This document shows positions 31,712 through 40,552 of a stretch of DNA of 64,000 nt, piece by piece. The translations under genes were made by a program, and so were the position numbers. Source of the DNA: RGVT01 sp037129475 (lineage in GTDB: Bacteria; Planctomycetota; Planctomycetia; Pirellulales; UBA1268); the NCBI GenBank assembly GCA_037129475.1, contig JBAXUY010000004.1:13230-77229 (forward strand), given 5' to 3'. Numbering within the stretch: the first letter of the stretch is position 1; each line of letters opens with the position of its first letter. The notes under the pieces are model-generated. The model was not told the DNA's origin. It was given only the letters and a program-made list of their open reading frames with translations, and did no database searches.

Positions 31712-32066
31712 TTCACACACTCTCGCAGTTGAGACTCTATAGTCCCTGCCTAGAACCTATTCGAAGCAGGTTTTCGATCGAATTGAGACACGTTGTCAGA
31801 TTCGATAAAGGCTCTCTGCTACGGCCGGGCCTCCGAGCAAGCGGTGCCCACTAGGGTCGCGAAGCTTGCGAAAACGGCGATTGCATGTCCTGCAAACAGA
31901 ATCAAGCTACTCCGATGCATCCGCTGCCTTGCGCTGAAGCATTCGAGCGATTGTAGTTGTCGTTAACTTGTTGCCACTTTTGAGAGACTGCCGCACTTTC
32001 TTGATTGATTCGCAAAACTTGCCAAGAGTCTCGCCACACCTGACCGATTAGCAGGGAAATTGTCTC
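31712..32066. other. 355-bp AT-richer intergenic gap
   Basis: Interrupts the otherwise tightly packed operon. No convincing reading frame, hairpin terminator or repeat was seen. Composition is lower in GC than both flanks. A promoter for the downstream genes could lie here. Confidence 0.5.
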
Positions 32067-32963
32067 GTGCTTGAAATCGTGACGACCGCCGATCGCAGTT
32101 TCCGACTACCGTTGGCAGTCATGTTTGCAAGTCTGACGCGAACCATGCGCGCCGATTCATTGCGGGTGACGGTGCTAACCGACTCGCTTGAAGCGTCCGA
32201 CGTCGTAGCGATTGCGGGCGACTTGGAAACCCAGTGCGTCCATGTACCACCAAATCTCGTCGCCGGCGCACATCTTCCAGGCTACCTAAAAGCGCCCACA
32301 CTCTACCGCTTACTCCTGGGCGATCTCATGCCGGGTAACGTGGATCGGGTGATCTATGTCGATGCGGATACGATCATTCGGCGCGACATCACGGATCTTT
32401 GGGAGGAGAACCTCGCCGGCCACTCGACGGCGGCCGTCATGGATCCGGTGATTCCATGGGCAGCTTGTCCGGATGGGCTGCCTTGGCAAGAACTCTCGCT
32501 ACCTCCCGATGCCGCTTATTTCAATGCGGGAATGATGGTGATCGACCTGGGCCGGTGGCGTCGGGAGCGGATCGGGCAAAAGGCGCTCGCCTTTCTGCGA
32601 ACTCACCGTTTACCGCATGCCGATCAGGGCGGGCTTAATGCAGCGCTCTCCGGGCAATGGAAGCGACTCGAACCCTCGTGGAACCTGCAAGCCGGCCACC
32701 TACTTACTGCGCGCAGCCTCACTCACGTCGTCGAGACCCCCGAGGCCCTCGACGAAGCCCGAAGGACCCCCGCCATCGTGCATTTCAATAACTCGCCATT
32801 TGGTCGCCCTTGGGAAGGCGGTTGCGTTCACCCCTTCAAGGACGAGTGGTTGTCCCGTGTCGATGAAACTCCATTATGCGGGTGGCGCCCGCCTGCCCAC
32901 GCGCCCCGCGTGCCTTTCCTTGTCCGCTTGCGCCGCGCGGCGGCTCTTGTCATCAAGGGATGA
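32067..32963 (+). CDS. Glycosyltransferase family 8
   Basis: A 298-residue GT-A enzyme beginning at GTG 32067 with the GT8 start LEIVTTADRSFRLPLAVMFA. The DxD metal/nucleotide motif is in VIYVDADTII near residue 97, and YFNAGMMVIDLGRWR near 150 with HADQGGLNAAL near 187 complete the family pattern. Similar enzymes add galactose or glucose to lipopolysaccharide cores. It overlaps the next gene by 4 bp. Confidence 0.92.
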   Translation: MLEIVTTADRSFRLPLAVMFASLTRTMRADSLRVTVLTDSLEASDVVAIAGDLETQCVHVPPNLVAGAHLPGYLKAPTLYRLLLGDLMPGNVDRVIYVDADTIIRRDITDLWEENLAGHSTAAVMDPVIPWAACPDGLPWQELSLPPDAAYFNAGMMVIDLGRWRRERIGQKALAFLRTHRLPHADQGGLNAALSGQWKRLEPSWNLQAGHLLTARSLTHVVETPEALDEARRTPAIVHFNNSPFGRPWEGGCVHPFKDEWLSRVDETPLCGWRPPAHAPRVPFLVRLRRAAALVIKG

Positions 32964-34159
32964 CGCAGAGCCCACGGGCGGCTTCGATGACATTTTCTTC
33001 CCACGACAAGCCGTCGGTCCTGATCGTCTGCGACCAATTCCCTCCGATGAAAGGCGGAATCGGGGATTACACGGTCCTGCTCGCCAATGCACTGATCGAC
33101 CAGGGAGTCGAGGTGTCGCTTCTCGTCCCCGAGGGAAGCAGCCATGCCGGATGCCGTGCCCCGATCGCCGCAACCTACCCTGCTTGGTCGTGGTCCACCT
33201 TGCCCCACCTCCATCGCACCCTGATGGCGACGCGTGCCCAATGGATACACCTTCAGCACAACGGTGGCCTGTATGCAAACTGCCGACTGGCCGCCTATTT
33301 CCTCCCGATGTACCTCCACTGGAAGCGATGGCCGGGCCGGATTGCCGTGACATTCCACGACGTCAACCCGCCGCGATTGTTTCCAAAAGCCGGCCCCCTC
33401 AGAGACTGGGTGGTGAGCAACCTCGCCAAGCATGCGGATCTGGCGATCGCCGCAGACACCACGGATGTCGCCCGCTTGCGAGCACGCGGTGCGGTCGTGC
33501 ACCAGATTCCCATCGGGAGCAACATTCCAATCTCCCGCGTGGGAAGCGAGTCTTCCCAGGCGATCCGTGCCCGCTACGGCATTCCGGCCGATCACTTTCT
33601 TGTCGGTCATTTCGGCACCAGTCTCGGTTTGGATACGCTGTTCGAGGCCGTTGCGAACATGTCGGACACGACCCTGCTGCTCATCGGCAAGACTGAAGCC
33701 GTCGGCACCCCGGGGGCCATCGATCAACTGCCCCCCGCGCTCCGATCCCAGTTGACTGCTCTGGGCATCGGCCCACGTGTGCGCTGGACGTCACATCTCG
33801 CCGCCGAAGCCGTGGCCGATGCTCTCGCTGCCTGCGACATGATCGTATTGCCCTATCCCGGCGGTGCGTCTTTGCGACACGGCGGTCTCGTAGCGGCGAT
33901 CAACCAAGGGCGGGCCGTCGTCACCACAACACCAAAGACGCCGCTCGTCGGCTTCGATACCGGCAACTCCCTCGTGATCGTGCCTCCGTGCGACGCTCCC
34001 GCGTTGCTCACAGCCATGAACGAGGTTCGGCTCGATCCGGCCAGGAATTTGCAACTGGAGCATGCGGCGACCACGGCGCGAGAGTCGTTTACCTGGGAGA
34101 CGATCGCCCGTGAGCACGCGAGGCTTTACACCGCGTCCCGCCACGCGTCTCGATCATGA
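32960..34159 (+). CDS. Glycosyltransferase family 4
   Basis: A 399-residue GT-B protein. ATG 32960 gives an ATGA overlap with the GT8 gene. The N-terminal VLIVCDQFPPMKGGIGDYTV carries the GGIG donor-side loop; VLPYPGGASLRHGGLVAAIN near residue 297 replaces the usual EGFG segment, so the acidic E-x7-E pair is not obvious. The substrate is unknown. Confidence 0.87.
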   Translation: MTQSPRAASMTFSSHDKPSVLIVCDQFPPMKGGIGDYTVLLANALIDQGVEVSLLVPEGSSHAGCRAPIAATYPAWSWSTLPHLHRTLMATRAQWIHLQHNGGLYANCRLAAYFLPMYLHWKRWPGRIAVTFHDVNPPRLFPKAGPLRDWVVSNLAKHADLAIAADTTDVARLRARGAVVHQIPIGSNIPISRVGSESSQAIRARYGIPADHFLVGHFGTSLGLDTLFEAVANMSDTTLLLIGKTEAVGTPGAIDQLPPALRSQLTALGIGPRVRWTSHLAAEAVADALAACDMIVLPYPGGASLRHGGLVAAINQGRAVVTTTPKTPLVGFDTGNSLVIVPPCDAPALLTAMNEVRLDPARNLQLEHAATTARESFTWETIAREHARLYTASRHASRS

Positions 34160-35289
34160 CACGCCTCCTCGCGATCGCTACGGCCTTCGTCGTTCCCGAA
34201 AATCGAGTTGTGTTCAAGGCTCTTGCCGATGATTTCGGCTTCGATGTCACCTTGGTCAGTCCGAATACATGGATACAGCATCGCTATGGCAGCGAGCAGC
34301 GGTTTACAGTCGAGCCGGAAGTCCGGCCAGGATATCGACTCGTGCCACTGCGGTTTACCGCAGGCAGATTCGACCGCTACCACTCCCTGATGCCTGAACT
34401 TGTGCGGGCGCGCCCCCGGATCGTCGTGTGCGCCCAGGAATTCAATTCCTTCGCCGCCGTCCACTCGCTCATTCTCGCCCGCGTCGCCGCCTGCAACCCG
34501 CTCACCGTGAGTTGCAGTCTTCAAAATATCCCTTACGCACCGAGCCGTTTCCGCCATCGCCTCCGCGAATGGGCCGGGCTCATGATGTCCGATGTCATCC
34601 TCGCCTCGTGCAATGACGCGGCCGCCTTGCTGAAAAGTCGTGGCTACCGCGGCAGGACGGAGATCCTCTATCCGCTCGGTGCCGCGAGCGTGAGCCCACC
34701 GCCGCCAGGCGAACCTCGAACCCGAGGCGCTCCATTCACGGTCGGGTTTGTCGGGCGAATCGCGGCTGAAAAGGGCGTATTCACGCTCGCAGAAGCATGT
34801 GCACAACTCGGCGGGGACGTGCGGCTGCTTCTCGTGGGAGATGGCCCGGATCGTTCACAACTCGAGAACCGTCTCGCGCAGCTTGGAATCGCGGGCCGTA
34901 CGACCTTCGTCGGCCTGGTCAGCCGGGACAAGGTGCCTGAATACTATGCCCGCATGGATGCGCTCGCGATGCCGTCGCTCAGCACGCCGACGTGGAAGGA
35001 ACAGTTCGGCGTCGTGCTCGCCGAAGCCATGCTCATGGGGTTGCCCATCGTGGGCTCGACCAGCGGGGCGATCCCCGAGGTGATCGGCGATGCCGGGCTC
35101 CTGTTCCCGGAGGGCGACGCCAAGGCCCTGGCTGAAAAACTCCGCACTCTCAAGGATGACCCGGATAACTGGCGGAATCTCTCCGTCCGCGCACGTGCCA
35201 GGGCCGAGACGTACTTCACGCCTCGTGCTATGGCGACTCAACTCGTCAACCTTTTTGCCGACCTGGGCGCCATCGGAGAGAAGGTATGA
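34156..35289 (+). CDS. Glycosyltransferase family 4
   Basis: A 377-residue GT-B enzyme with a complete C-terminal GT4 domain: TVGFVGRIAAEKGVFTLAEA (near 195), LLVGDGPDRSQLE, then EQFGVVLAEAMLMGLPIVGS (near 284-303) containing the E-x7-E pair and SGAIPEVIGDAGLLF. ATGA junctions link it on both sides. Confidence 0.93.
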   Translation: MTRLLAIATAFVVPENRVVFKALADDFGFDVTLVSPNTWIQHRYGSEQRFTVEPEVRPGYRLVPLRFTAGRFDRYHSLMPELVRARPRIVVCAQEFNSFAAVHSLILARVAACNPLTVSCSLQNIPYAPSRFRHRLREWAGLMMSDVILASCNDAAALLKSRGYRGRTEILYPLGAASVSPPPPGEPRTRGAPFTVGFVGRIAAEKGVFTLAEACAQLGGDVRLLLVGDGPDRSQLENRLAQLGIAGRTTFVGLVSRDKVPEYYARMDALAMPSLSTPTWKEQFGVVLAEAMLMGLPIVGSTSGAIPEVIGDAGLLFPEGDAKALAEKLRTLKDDPDNWRNLSVRARARAETYFTPRAMATQLVNLFADLGAIGEKV

Positions 35290-36296
35290 ACTCCGCGGAA
35301 TCGGGTTCGACCGACTCCGGGTGTCTGCCCGCGCCGTACCGGATCCTGCCCCACGAACTCCCGTTCCGGATTCCCGGTTTCCTCAAGCAGGCCCGCCCGT
35401 CGGACCGGGTGCTTGCCCCCGTCGCCTGCGATTGCGAGACCTGGTTTGATTCCTTCGCGAGTCACGTGGCTTCGAGCGTTGGTCGTCGATTCCTGCCCGT
35501 CTGCAGAATGAGCGATGGGGAGTTTTTCTTCCTCTTTGGCCGTCAACCTCCGAGCCTACGGCTTTCGGCCGCCGCACGTTTTCGCCGGCGGATTCGGCAG
35601 GCACTCGGCTCGTTGAGGGGTATGGCGAGGGGATTCCATGCATCGACTGCAGCCAGTGTGTCGTCGGGCGACTTTAGCGCAGCGGAATGGCGACGGTATC
35701 GCCCGCTGCTCTCCCAGGATTATCTGGCGGTACTCGAGGCCGGCGTTCTCGGCATCCACCTCTCGTATGGCAAGTCAGCCTTTCAGGAGCACTATTTTCC
35801 AGCAATCGCCCGCTGGCTCGCGCAGGCTGATCGGCGATTAACCCTCGCCAATTACGTGCCGTTCTACTTCGTTTATGCGCTGCTGCGCGGGCCGCGGTTT
35901 CGCGAAATCATCGCAAACAGGCGACTGTTGGTCGTGCATTCTGCAACCGGCGTCAAACGCGACTCGATCATCGCAGCGCTTCGCCAGCATGGCGCACGAT
36001 CTGTCTCATGGCTTGCCATATCATCGAATCGTTCCTTCGCCGACACGCTCGATCTCTCGTCGGTCACCGACGCTCCGGATGCTTGCTTGGTCGGCGCCGG
36101 AATCGGCAAATCGCGAGTCATCCGCCAACTGGAGCCCCTCGGCGTGCCGTGCATCGACGCCGGCTATGCATTCGAGGTGTGGGCCGATCCCGACAAGCAG
36201 TGGGATCGACCATACATGACACCGGACGAAGTCTTCGACGCAACAAAAGTGCGTTTCCTGTCGCCCGATGACCGTGCCATGCTCGGACGCACATGA
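35286..36296 (+). CDS. Putative GT-D-fold glycosyltransferase
   Basis: A 336-residue protein unlike the surrounding GT4 enzymes. CRMSDGEFFFL at residues 73-83 corresponds to the R-x-x-DGE signature of DUF1792/GT-D enzymes. The C-terminal VPCIDAGYAFEVWA near 285 matches the DxG-type motif in the same family. The central part SYGKSAFQEHYFPAI is compatible. In streptococci such enzymes extend O-linked glycans, so a sugar-transfer role here is reasonable but based on two short motifs. Confidence 0.65.
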   Translation: MNSAESGSTDSGCLPAPYRILPHELPFRIPGFLKQARPSDRVLAPVACDCETWFDSFASHVASSVGRRFLPVCRMSDGEFFFLFGRQPPSLRLSAAARFRRRIRQALGSLRGMARGFHASTAASVSSGDFSAAEWRRYRPLLSQDYLAVLEAGVLGIHLSYGKSAFQEHYFPAIARWLAQADRRLTLANYVPFYFVYALLRGPRFREIIANRRLLVVHSATGVKRDSIIAALRQHGARSVSWLAISSNRSFADTLDLSSVTDAPDACLVGAGIGKSRVIRQLEPLGVPCIDAGYAFEVWADPDKQWDRPYMTPDEVFDATKVRFLSPDDRAMLGRT

Positions 36297-37429
36297 TGCC
36301 TTCAGCATGTATGCCGCGTCGCTACGTGTTTTGGCAGCCGATTCCTTCGATGCATCAGATGCCTTTCTTGGAGGCCTTGCGTCAGACGGTCGACAGCGAA
36401 GTGATTTGCGTTCATGCGGAAGACGTGCCGGCGGATCGAATCGCGCTGGGCTGGTCAATACCGTCGGCAGTCGGTGTGAAGGTGATGCAGCCACGGGAGG
36501 CAGAATCGTCCCGCCTCCTGGCGGCAGACGGCGGCGATACGTTTCACCTGTTTTCCGGCATCCACTGCCATCCTTTCGTGTCGGCGATGTTTCGGAAGGC
36601 GATGCAGCTCAGGCTGGCGACGGGCGTGATTTCTGAGGCGCACGATGGACGCGGGATTCGCGGGTTCGCCCGGCGCATGAGATCCCGCATCGATGCGATC
36701 CGCTATGCGTCGCGCATCCAAGTGATACTTGCGATGGGAAGCCTCGGTGTCGACTGGTATCGCACGGCTGGCTTCAGGCCCGAGACGATCTTCCCCTTCG
36801 CGTACGTTGGAAGCCCACAGGTGTTGTCGCCGCAAGCTGCGACAACCGGCGACCGGCCGTTCTCGTTGGCGTTCGTGGGCCAATTGATCCCTCGCAAGGG
36901 AATCGACCTTCTGTTCCGTGCCCTTGCCACACTGGGTGAACTGCCGTGGAGGCTTGAGATTGCAGGGACGGGTCCGCTCGAACCCATGCTCCGCGACATG
37001 GCGACGGCCGAGGGCATATCAGATCGCATCACCTGGCATGGCTCTCTTCCGAATCAGGCGGTGGGGGCGATGCTTGCATCGTGTGATCTGCTCGTTCTTC
37101 CCAGCCGCTTCGACGGGTGGGGAGTCGTTGTCAACGAGGCCCTCTCGGCCGGAACGCCCGTCGTCTGTTCCGATGCCTGTGGTGCCGCAGACCTGCTCGC
37201 CACTCCGCAACTCGGACGAACCTTTCGGGCCGCAAGCGTGCAGTCGCTCGGGCTCGTCATACGCCAGCAGTTGGCCCAAGGCCGTCCGACCGGAACCACC
37301 CGCGAACTCATTCGCGATCGAGCTGCAGCGTGTTCCCCAGGCAGTGTCGCCGGATATTTCGTGAAAATCACCCAGGCGGTGCGAACGCACACGGATCCAC
37401 CGCCCCCGCCCTGGCGATTTGCAGTATGA
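36293..37429 (+). CDS. Glycosyltransferase family 4
   Basis: A 378-residue GT-B enzyme. FSLAFVGQLIPRKGIDLLFR near residue 183, LEIAGTGPLEPML and FDGWGVVVNEALSAGTPVVC near 272-292 are the GT4 C-domain motifs. The N-terminal domain is short, starting PRRYVFWQPIPSMHQMPFLE. It overlaps neighbours by ATGA on both sides. Confidence 0.92.
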   Translation: MMPSACMPRRYVFWQPIPSMHQMPFLEALRQTVDSEVICVHAEDVPADRIALGWSIPSAVGVKVMQPREAESSRLLAADGGDTFHLFSGIHCHPFVSAMFRKAMQLRLATGVISEAHDGRGIRGFARRMRSRIDAIRYASRIQVILAMGSLGVDWYRTAGFRPETIFPFAYVGSPQVLSPQAATTGDRPFSLAFVGQLIPRKGIDLLFRALATLGELPWRLEIAGTGPLEPMLRDMATAEGISDRITWHGSLPNQAVGAMLASCDLLVLPSRFDGWGVVVNEALSAGTPVVCSDACGAADLLATPQLGRTFRAASVQSLGLVIRQQLAQGRPTGTTRELIRDRAAACSPGSVAGYFVKITQAVRTHTDPPPPPWRFAV

Positions 37430-38571
37430 AGATCGTATGGGCCGGGCCACTACAGTGTGAGGATGCCTTGCTGCATGGCACGGCTCCCCACCCGGCAACC
37501 ATGCGCTGGCAGCGAATGTTTGTAGGCGGCCTGCGCGAGGCGGGCCATCGAGTCCGCTGGATAGGGCATGAGCCCCACCGAACCTGGCCATGGGGGCCGC
37601 TGCGAGTTCCATCGTCCGGCGACGCACACCATCAGCAAACGCACGCCGAAGGCACACAGATCGCTTACACGAATTTGGGGAGGCTGAGAACGCACTCGCT
37701 CCACAGTGCGTATCTCACCGCAACCCAGAATGCGATTCGAGAAGCCCGGCCAGATGTAATCGTGTCGTACAACGCCGACCGTTGGATTCAGGGTGTTGCC
37801 GCAGCATCGATTGCAGCGACGGTGCCTTGGGTGCCTCTCATTCTGGAATGCCGGGATCCCCTCATCGATGATTGGCGTGAGTTCAAGCAACAGACTGAGC
37901 ACGCTCGTGGCGCGGCCTTCATATCCTATTGGGCTTTTGTGAATGCCCCAATTGACCGAAAGCACCTGCTGTCAGCAGCCGTCGTTCCTCGACAAATCTC
38001 TGCACCACGGCCTGCCTCAGTGATTTCACCGATGATTCTGTACGCGGGCGCTCATTCTCGAGACGGAGGAATTGATCGTCTCGTGGCGGCCGTGCCCCTT
38101 CTAAAGACTCCCAATGTTCGGCTGGTGATCACGGGGCAGGGCAAGGGACTCGACCCTCAAATCACCCGTGCATGCGAGACAACTCCGGGTGTCGAAGATC
38201 TCGGCATGGTGCCGGAGTCACGACTCGTGGAATTAGCAGCGACAGCAACTGTACTCGTGAACCCCAGACCCATCGACTATGGCGATAATCGAACCAACTT
38301 TCCGTCTAAGCTGCTCGATTATTTGTCGTTCAAGCGACCGATCGTGAGTACCCGCACAGCTGGGATCGGCCCGGGGTACGAGGACCTTGTGCATTTCGCA
38401 GCGTCCGATACACCGTTGGACATCGCTACAGCGATCGACGAGGTCTTGGGGCTGAGTGATCAAGAAAGAAGTCTTTGGATGCAGCGTGTCACCGCTGCTA
38501 TCGACCGCATGACGCCATCGCAAGCAGCGAGCGACTTAGCTGGGTGGATTGAATCGCTACTCGTAGTTTAA
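37426..38571 (+). CDS. Glycosyltransferase family 4-like
   Basis: A 381-residue GT-B protein. ATG 37426 forms an ATGA overlap; the long upstream extension is inside the previous gene. PMILYAGAHSRDGGIDRLVA near 200, LVITGQGKGLDPQIT and VNPRPIDYGDNRTNFPSKLL near 283 correspond to the GT4 C-domain, with FPSKLLDYLSFKRPIVST as the donor-site helix. The N-terminal domain is specific and gives no donor prediction. Confidence 0.88.
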   Translation: MKIVWAGPLQCEDALLHGTAPHPATMRWQRMFVGGLREAGHRVRWIGHEPHRTWPWGPLRVPSSGDAHHQQTHAEGTQIAYTNLGRLRTHSLHSAYLTATQNAIREARPDVIVSYNADRWIQGVAAASIAATVPWVPLILECRDPLIDDWREFKQQTEHARGAAFISYWAFVNAPIDRKHLLSAAVVPRQISAPRPASVISPMILYAGAHSRDGGIDRLVAAVPLLKTPNVRLVITGQGKGLDPQITRACETTPGVEDLGMVPESRLVELAATATVLVNPRPIDYGDNRTNFPSKLLDYLSFKRPIVSTRTAGIGPGYEDLVHFAASDTPLDIATAIDEVLGLSDQERSLWMQRVTAAIDRMTPSQAASDLAGWIESLLVV

Positions 38572-38573
38572 GC

Positions 38574-39275
38574 ATGAGTGCATCCGGAATGTCCATTAAA
38601 CAAGTCATCAAGGATTCGGCGCCGGCTTCGATTCTAAATTGGGTATTGCCGGCCTATCGCGTCATTCGCAGATGGTACGTGACTTTGCGTACGCGCATCC
38701 GATGCTTGCAATTTACGTCGTATCCGCGACCGATCCGGATTGAACTCGGGCCCGGGATGATTGCACCCCCGCCGGGCTGGCTCACGTTGGACCTCACTCC
38801 ATCGGCAACATTTTACTGCGATCTCCGTGCCGCCCTCCCTTTTCCCTCGCAATCGGTCGATGAGATTTACAGTTCGCACGTCCTCGAGCACTTTACGCTC
38901 CCTCAGCTGAAAGCATTGATTGCGGAGTGCCGGCGTGTGCTTACGCCTGGAGGCGTCTTTAACGCTGTAGTGCCAAACGGCGGAATGTTTATACGGGCCT
39001 ACTGCGACGCCGAGCTTCGAAAAACGTTAATCGGATGGGTCGGAACGTCTGCGGATTGCCAACTTGGCACACCAATGGATGTCGTCAACCACATGGCACA
39101 TCTTGGAGGAGAACATCGATACGTATTTGATGAAGAGAATGTGGTGTCGCTCCTCAAGATGGCCGGACTCGTCGATGTGCGACTTCGCGATTTTGATCCG
39201 GATCGTGATGTCCACGAGAGACGACACGAGTCGATTTATGTTATCGGATTTAGCCCGAATCCTGGGCAATCATGA
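38574..39275 (+). CDS. SAM-dependent methyltransferase (class I)
   Basis: A 233-residue protein with a degenerate SAM loop IRIELGPGMIAPPPGWLTLD (near residue 60), DEIYSSHVLEHFTLPQLKAL (near 101) and CRRVLTPGGVFNAVVPNGG. This is the pattern of short predicted methyltransferases common in glycan loci. The composition is less GC-rich than its GT4 neighbours, though it keeps an ATGA overlap with the next gene. Confidence 0.85.
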   Translation: MSASGMSIKQVIKDSAPASILNWVLPAYRVIRRWYVTLRTRIRCLQFTSYPRPIRIELGPGMIAPPPGWLTLDLTPSATFYCDLRAALPFPSQSVDEIYSSHVLEHFTLPQLKALIAECRRVLTPGGVFNAVVPNGGMFIRAYCDAELRKTLIGWVGTSADCQLGTPMDVVNHMAHLGGEHRYVFDEENVVSLLKMAGLVDVRLRDFDPDRDVHERRHESIYVIGFSPNPGQS

Positions 39276-40552
39276 GTCGTAGGATCCTTTACGTTCAGCA
39301 CGCGGGCAGCCCTGGCGGGTCGGTCGTCAGCCTCCGCTACCTCATAGAGGGCATGATTGCGGCGGGGCATACCGTCGCCGTTGCGATGGTCGAACCCAAC
39401 CGCGAGGTGCGGACGCTCTACGAAACCTGCGGAGCGACGGTCTTTGATGCCCCGGAGATTCCACTCTTTCGCCATACCACGGCCGGCTGGGCCCGGTTCG
39501 GGGATCCCCGCGCATGCGTCTATCAGGCTCGAGCCTTCGTCAAGCGATCTGCCGGCATAGCTCGGCTGCGCCAACTCATCGATACTTGGAAGCCCGACAT
39601 CGTGCATCTCAACAGTGTTACGCTGGCGATGGCAGCCAACGGCCTTAGCGGTTGCGGCACGCCCATAGTCTGGCACGTCCGGGAGTCGCCTGTGCCAGGC
39701 TATTGTGGCATGCGGCTGCGGTATCTTCGCGAGTCGCTGCTCCGCGAGGCGGACGAGATCATTTTCCTCTCCGAGTCGGATCGGGAAGCCTGGGTTCAGG
39801 GCCAGCGCGGGCAGGTCGTCCACAACGTTGTGCCGTTAAGCGAGCAGCCAAGCGAGCGGGCAATCGGTTGGGAACGCGAGCGATTCGGACTCGATGCTGG
39901 AGATCGGGCGGTGGCCTACGTGGGCGGCCTGGCGGAGATAAAAGGCATCTTCCCACTCATCGCGGCCGTGCGTGAACTGCTGCCCAAGTTTCCAAGATTG
40001 CGAATCGTGGCTCCGGGGACAGAACTCCCAGAGCCGCGATCATTGAAGGCAAGGATCGCCCGCACCGTGCTGCCGTCGCTCGGGCTGGCTCGCGACTACG
40101 AGAGGGCCGACAAGGCAATCCGGTCGCCTGAACTAGCGTCGGTCTTTCGCCGATGTCCCTTTGCCCAGCACATTCTGCCGGTAATCGCGGCCTGCGAGTT
40201 TCTCGTTTTCCCTTCAACACGTCCGCATTTCGCCAGGCCTGTGGTCGAGGCAGCGAACGTAGGCCGACCAGCGATAGGCTCCGACCTTGGCGGGGTCTGC
40301 GACTTGATTGAGTCGGGGCGTACGGGCGTTCTTGTTCCCGCTCGTAACCCCAAGGCCTTGGCCGCGGCCATGGAGCAGTTGCTCTCAGCCCCCGCGAGAA
40401 CTGCCGCGATGGGCCAAGCTGCTCGCGAACTGGCCCGAGAACGATTCGACGCGGCGGCGCAGGTAAACCGGATTGCTGGCATCTATGAGGCTGTGAGCCG
40501 ACGGGGCGTGCGACCCAACGAAGCGATCAACGAACGGTCTGCCACGGCATGA
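39272..40552 (+). CDS. Glycosyltransferase family 4
   Basis: A 426-residue GT-B enzyme. ILYVQHAGSPGGSVVSLRYL carries the N-terminal GG loop, AVAYVGGLAEIKGIFPLIAA sits near 212, and HFARPVVEAANVGRPAIGSD near 319-338 is the donor-site helix. An inserted segment of about 60 residues (around 255-310) separates the two halves of the C-domain. Overlaps of 4 bp on both sides. Confidence 0.9.
   Translation: MSRRILYVQHAGSPGGSVVSLRYLIEGMIAAGHTVAVAMVEPNREVRTLYETCGATVFDAPEIPLFRHTTAGWARFGDPRACVYQARAFVKRSAGIARLRQLIDTWKPDIVHLNSVTLAMAANGLSGCGTPIVWHVRESPVPGYCGMRLRYLRESLLREADEIIFLSESDREAWVQGQRGQVVHNVVPLSEQPSERAIGWERERFGLDAGDRAVAYVGGLAEIKGIFPLIAAVRELLPKFPRLRIVAPGTELPEPRSLKARIARTVLPSLGLARDYERADKAIRSPELASVFRRCPFAQHILPVIAACEFLVFPSTRPHFARPVVEAANVGRPAIGSDLGGVCDLIESGRTGVLVPARNPKALAAAMEQLLSAPARTAAMGQAARELARERFDAAAQVNRIAGIYEAVSRRGVRPNEAINERSATA

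Noticed and set aside
31618..31854. Short + strand frame after the FkbM gene
   Set aside because: It starts inside the methyltransferase gene in another frame, lacks a ribosome site and has no protein-like features.
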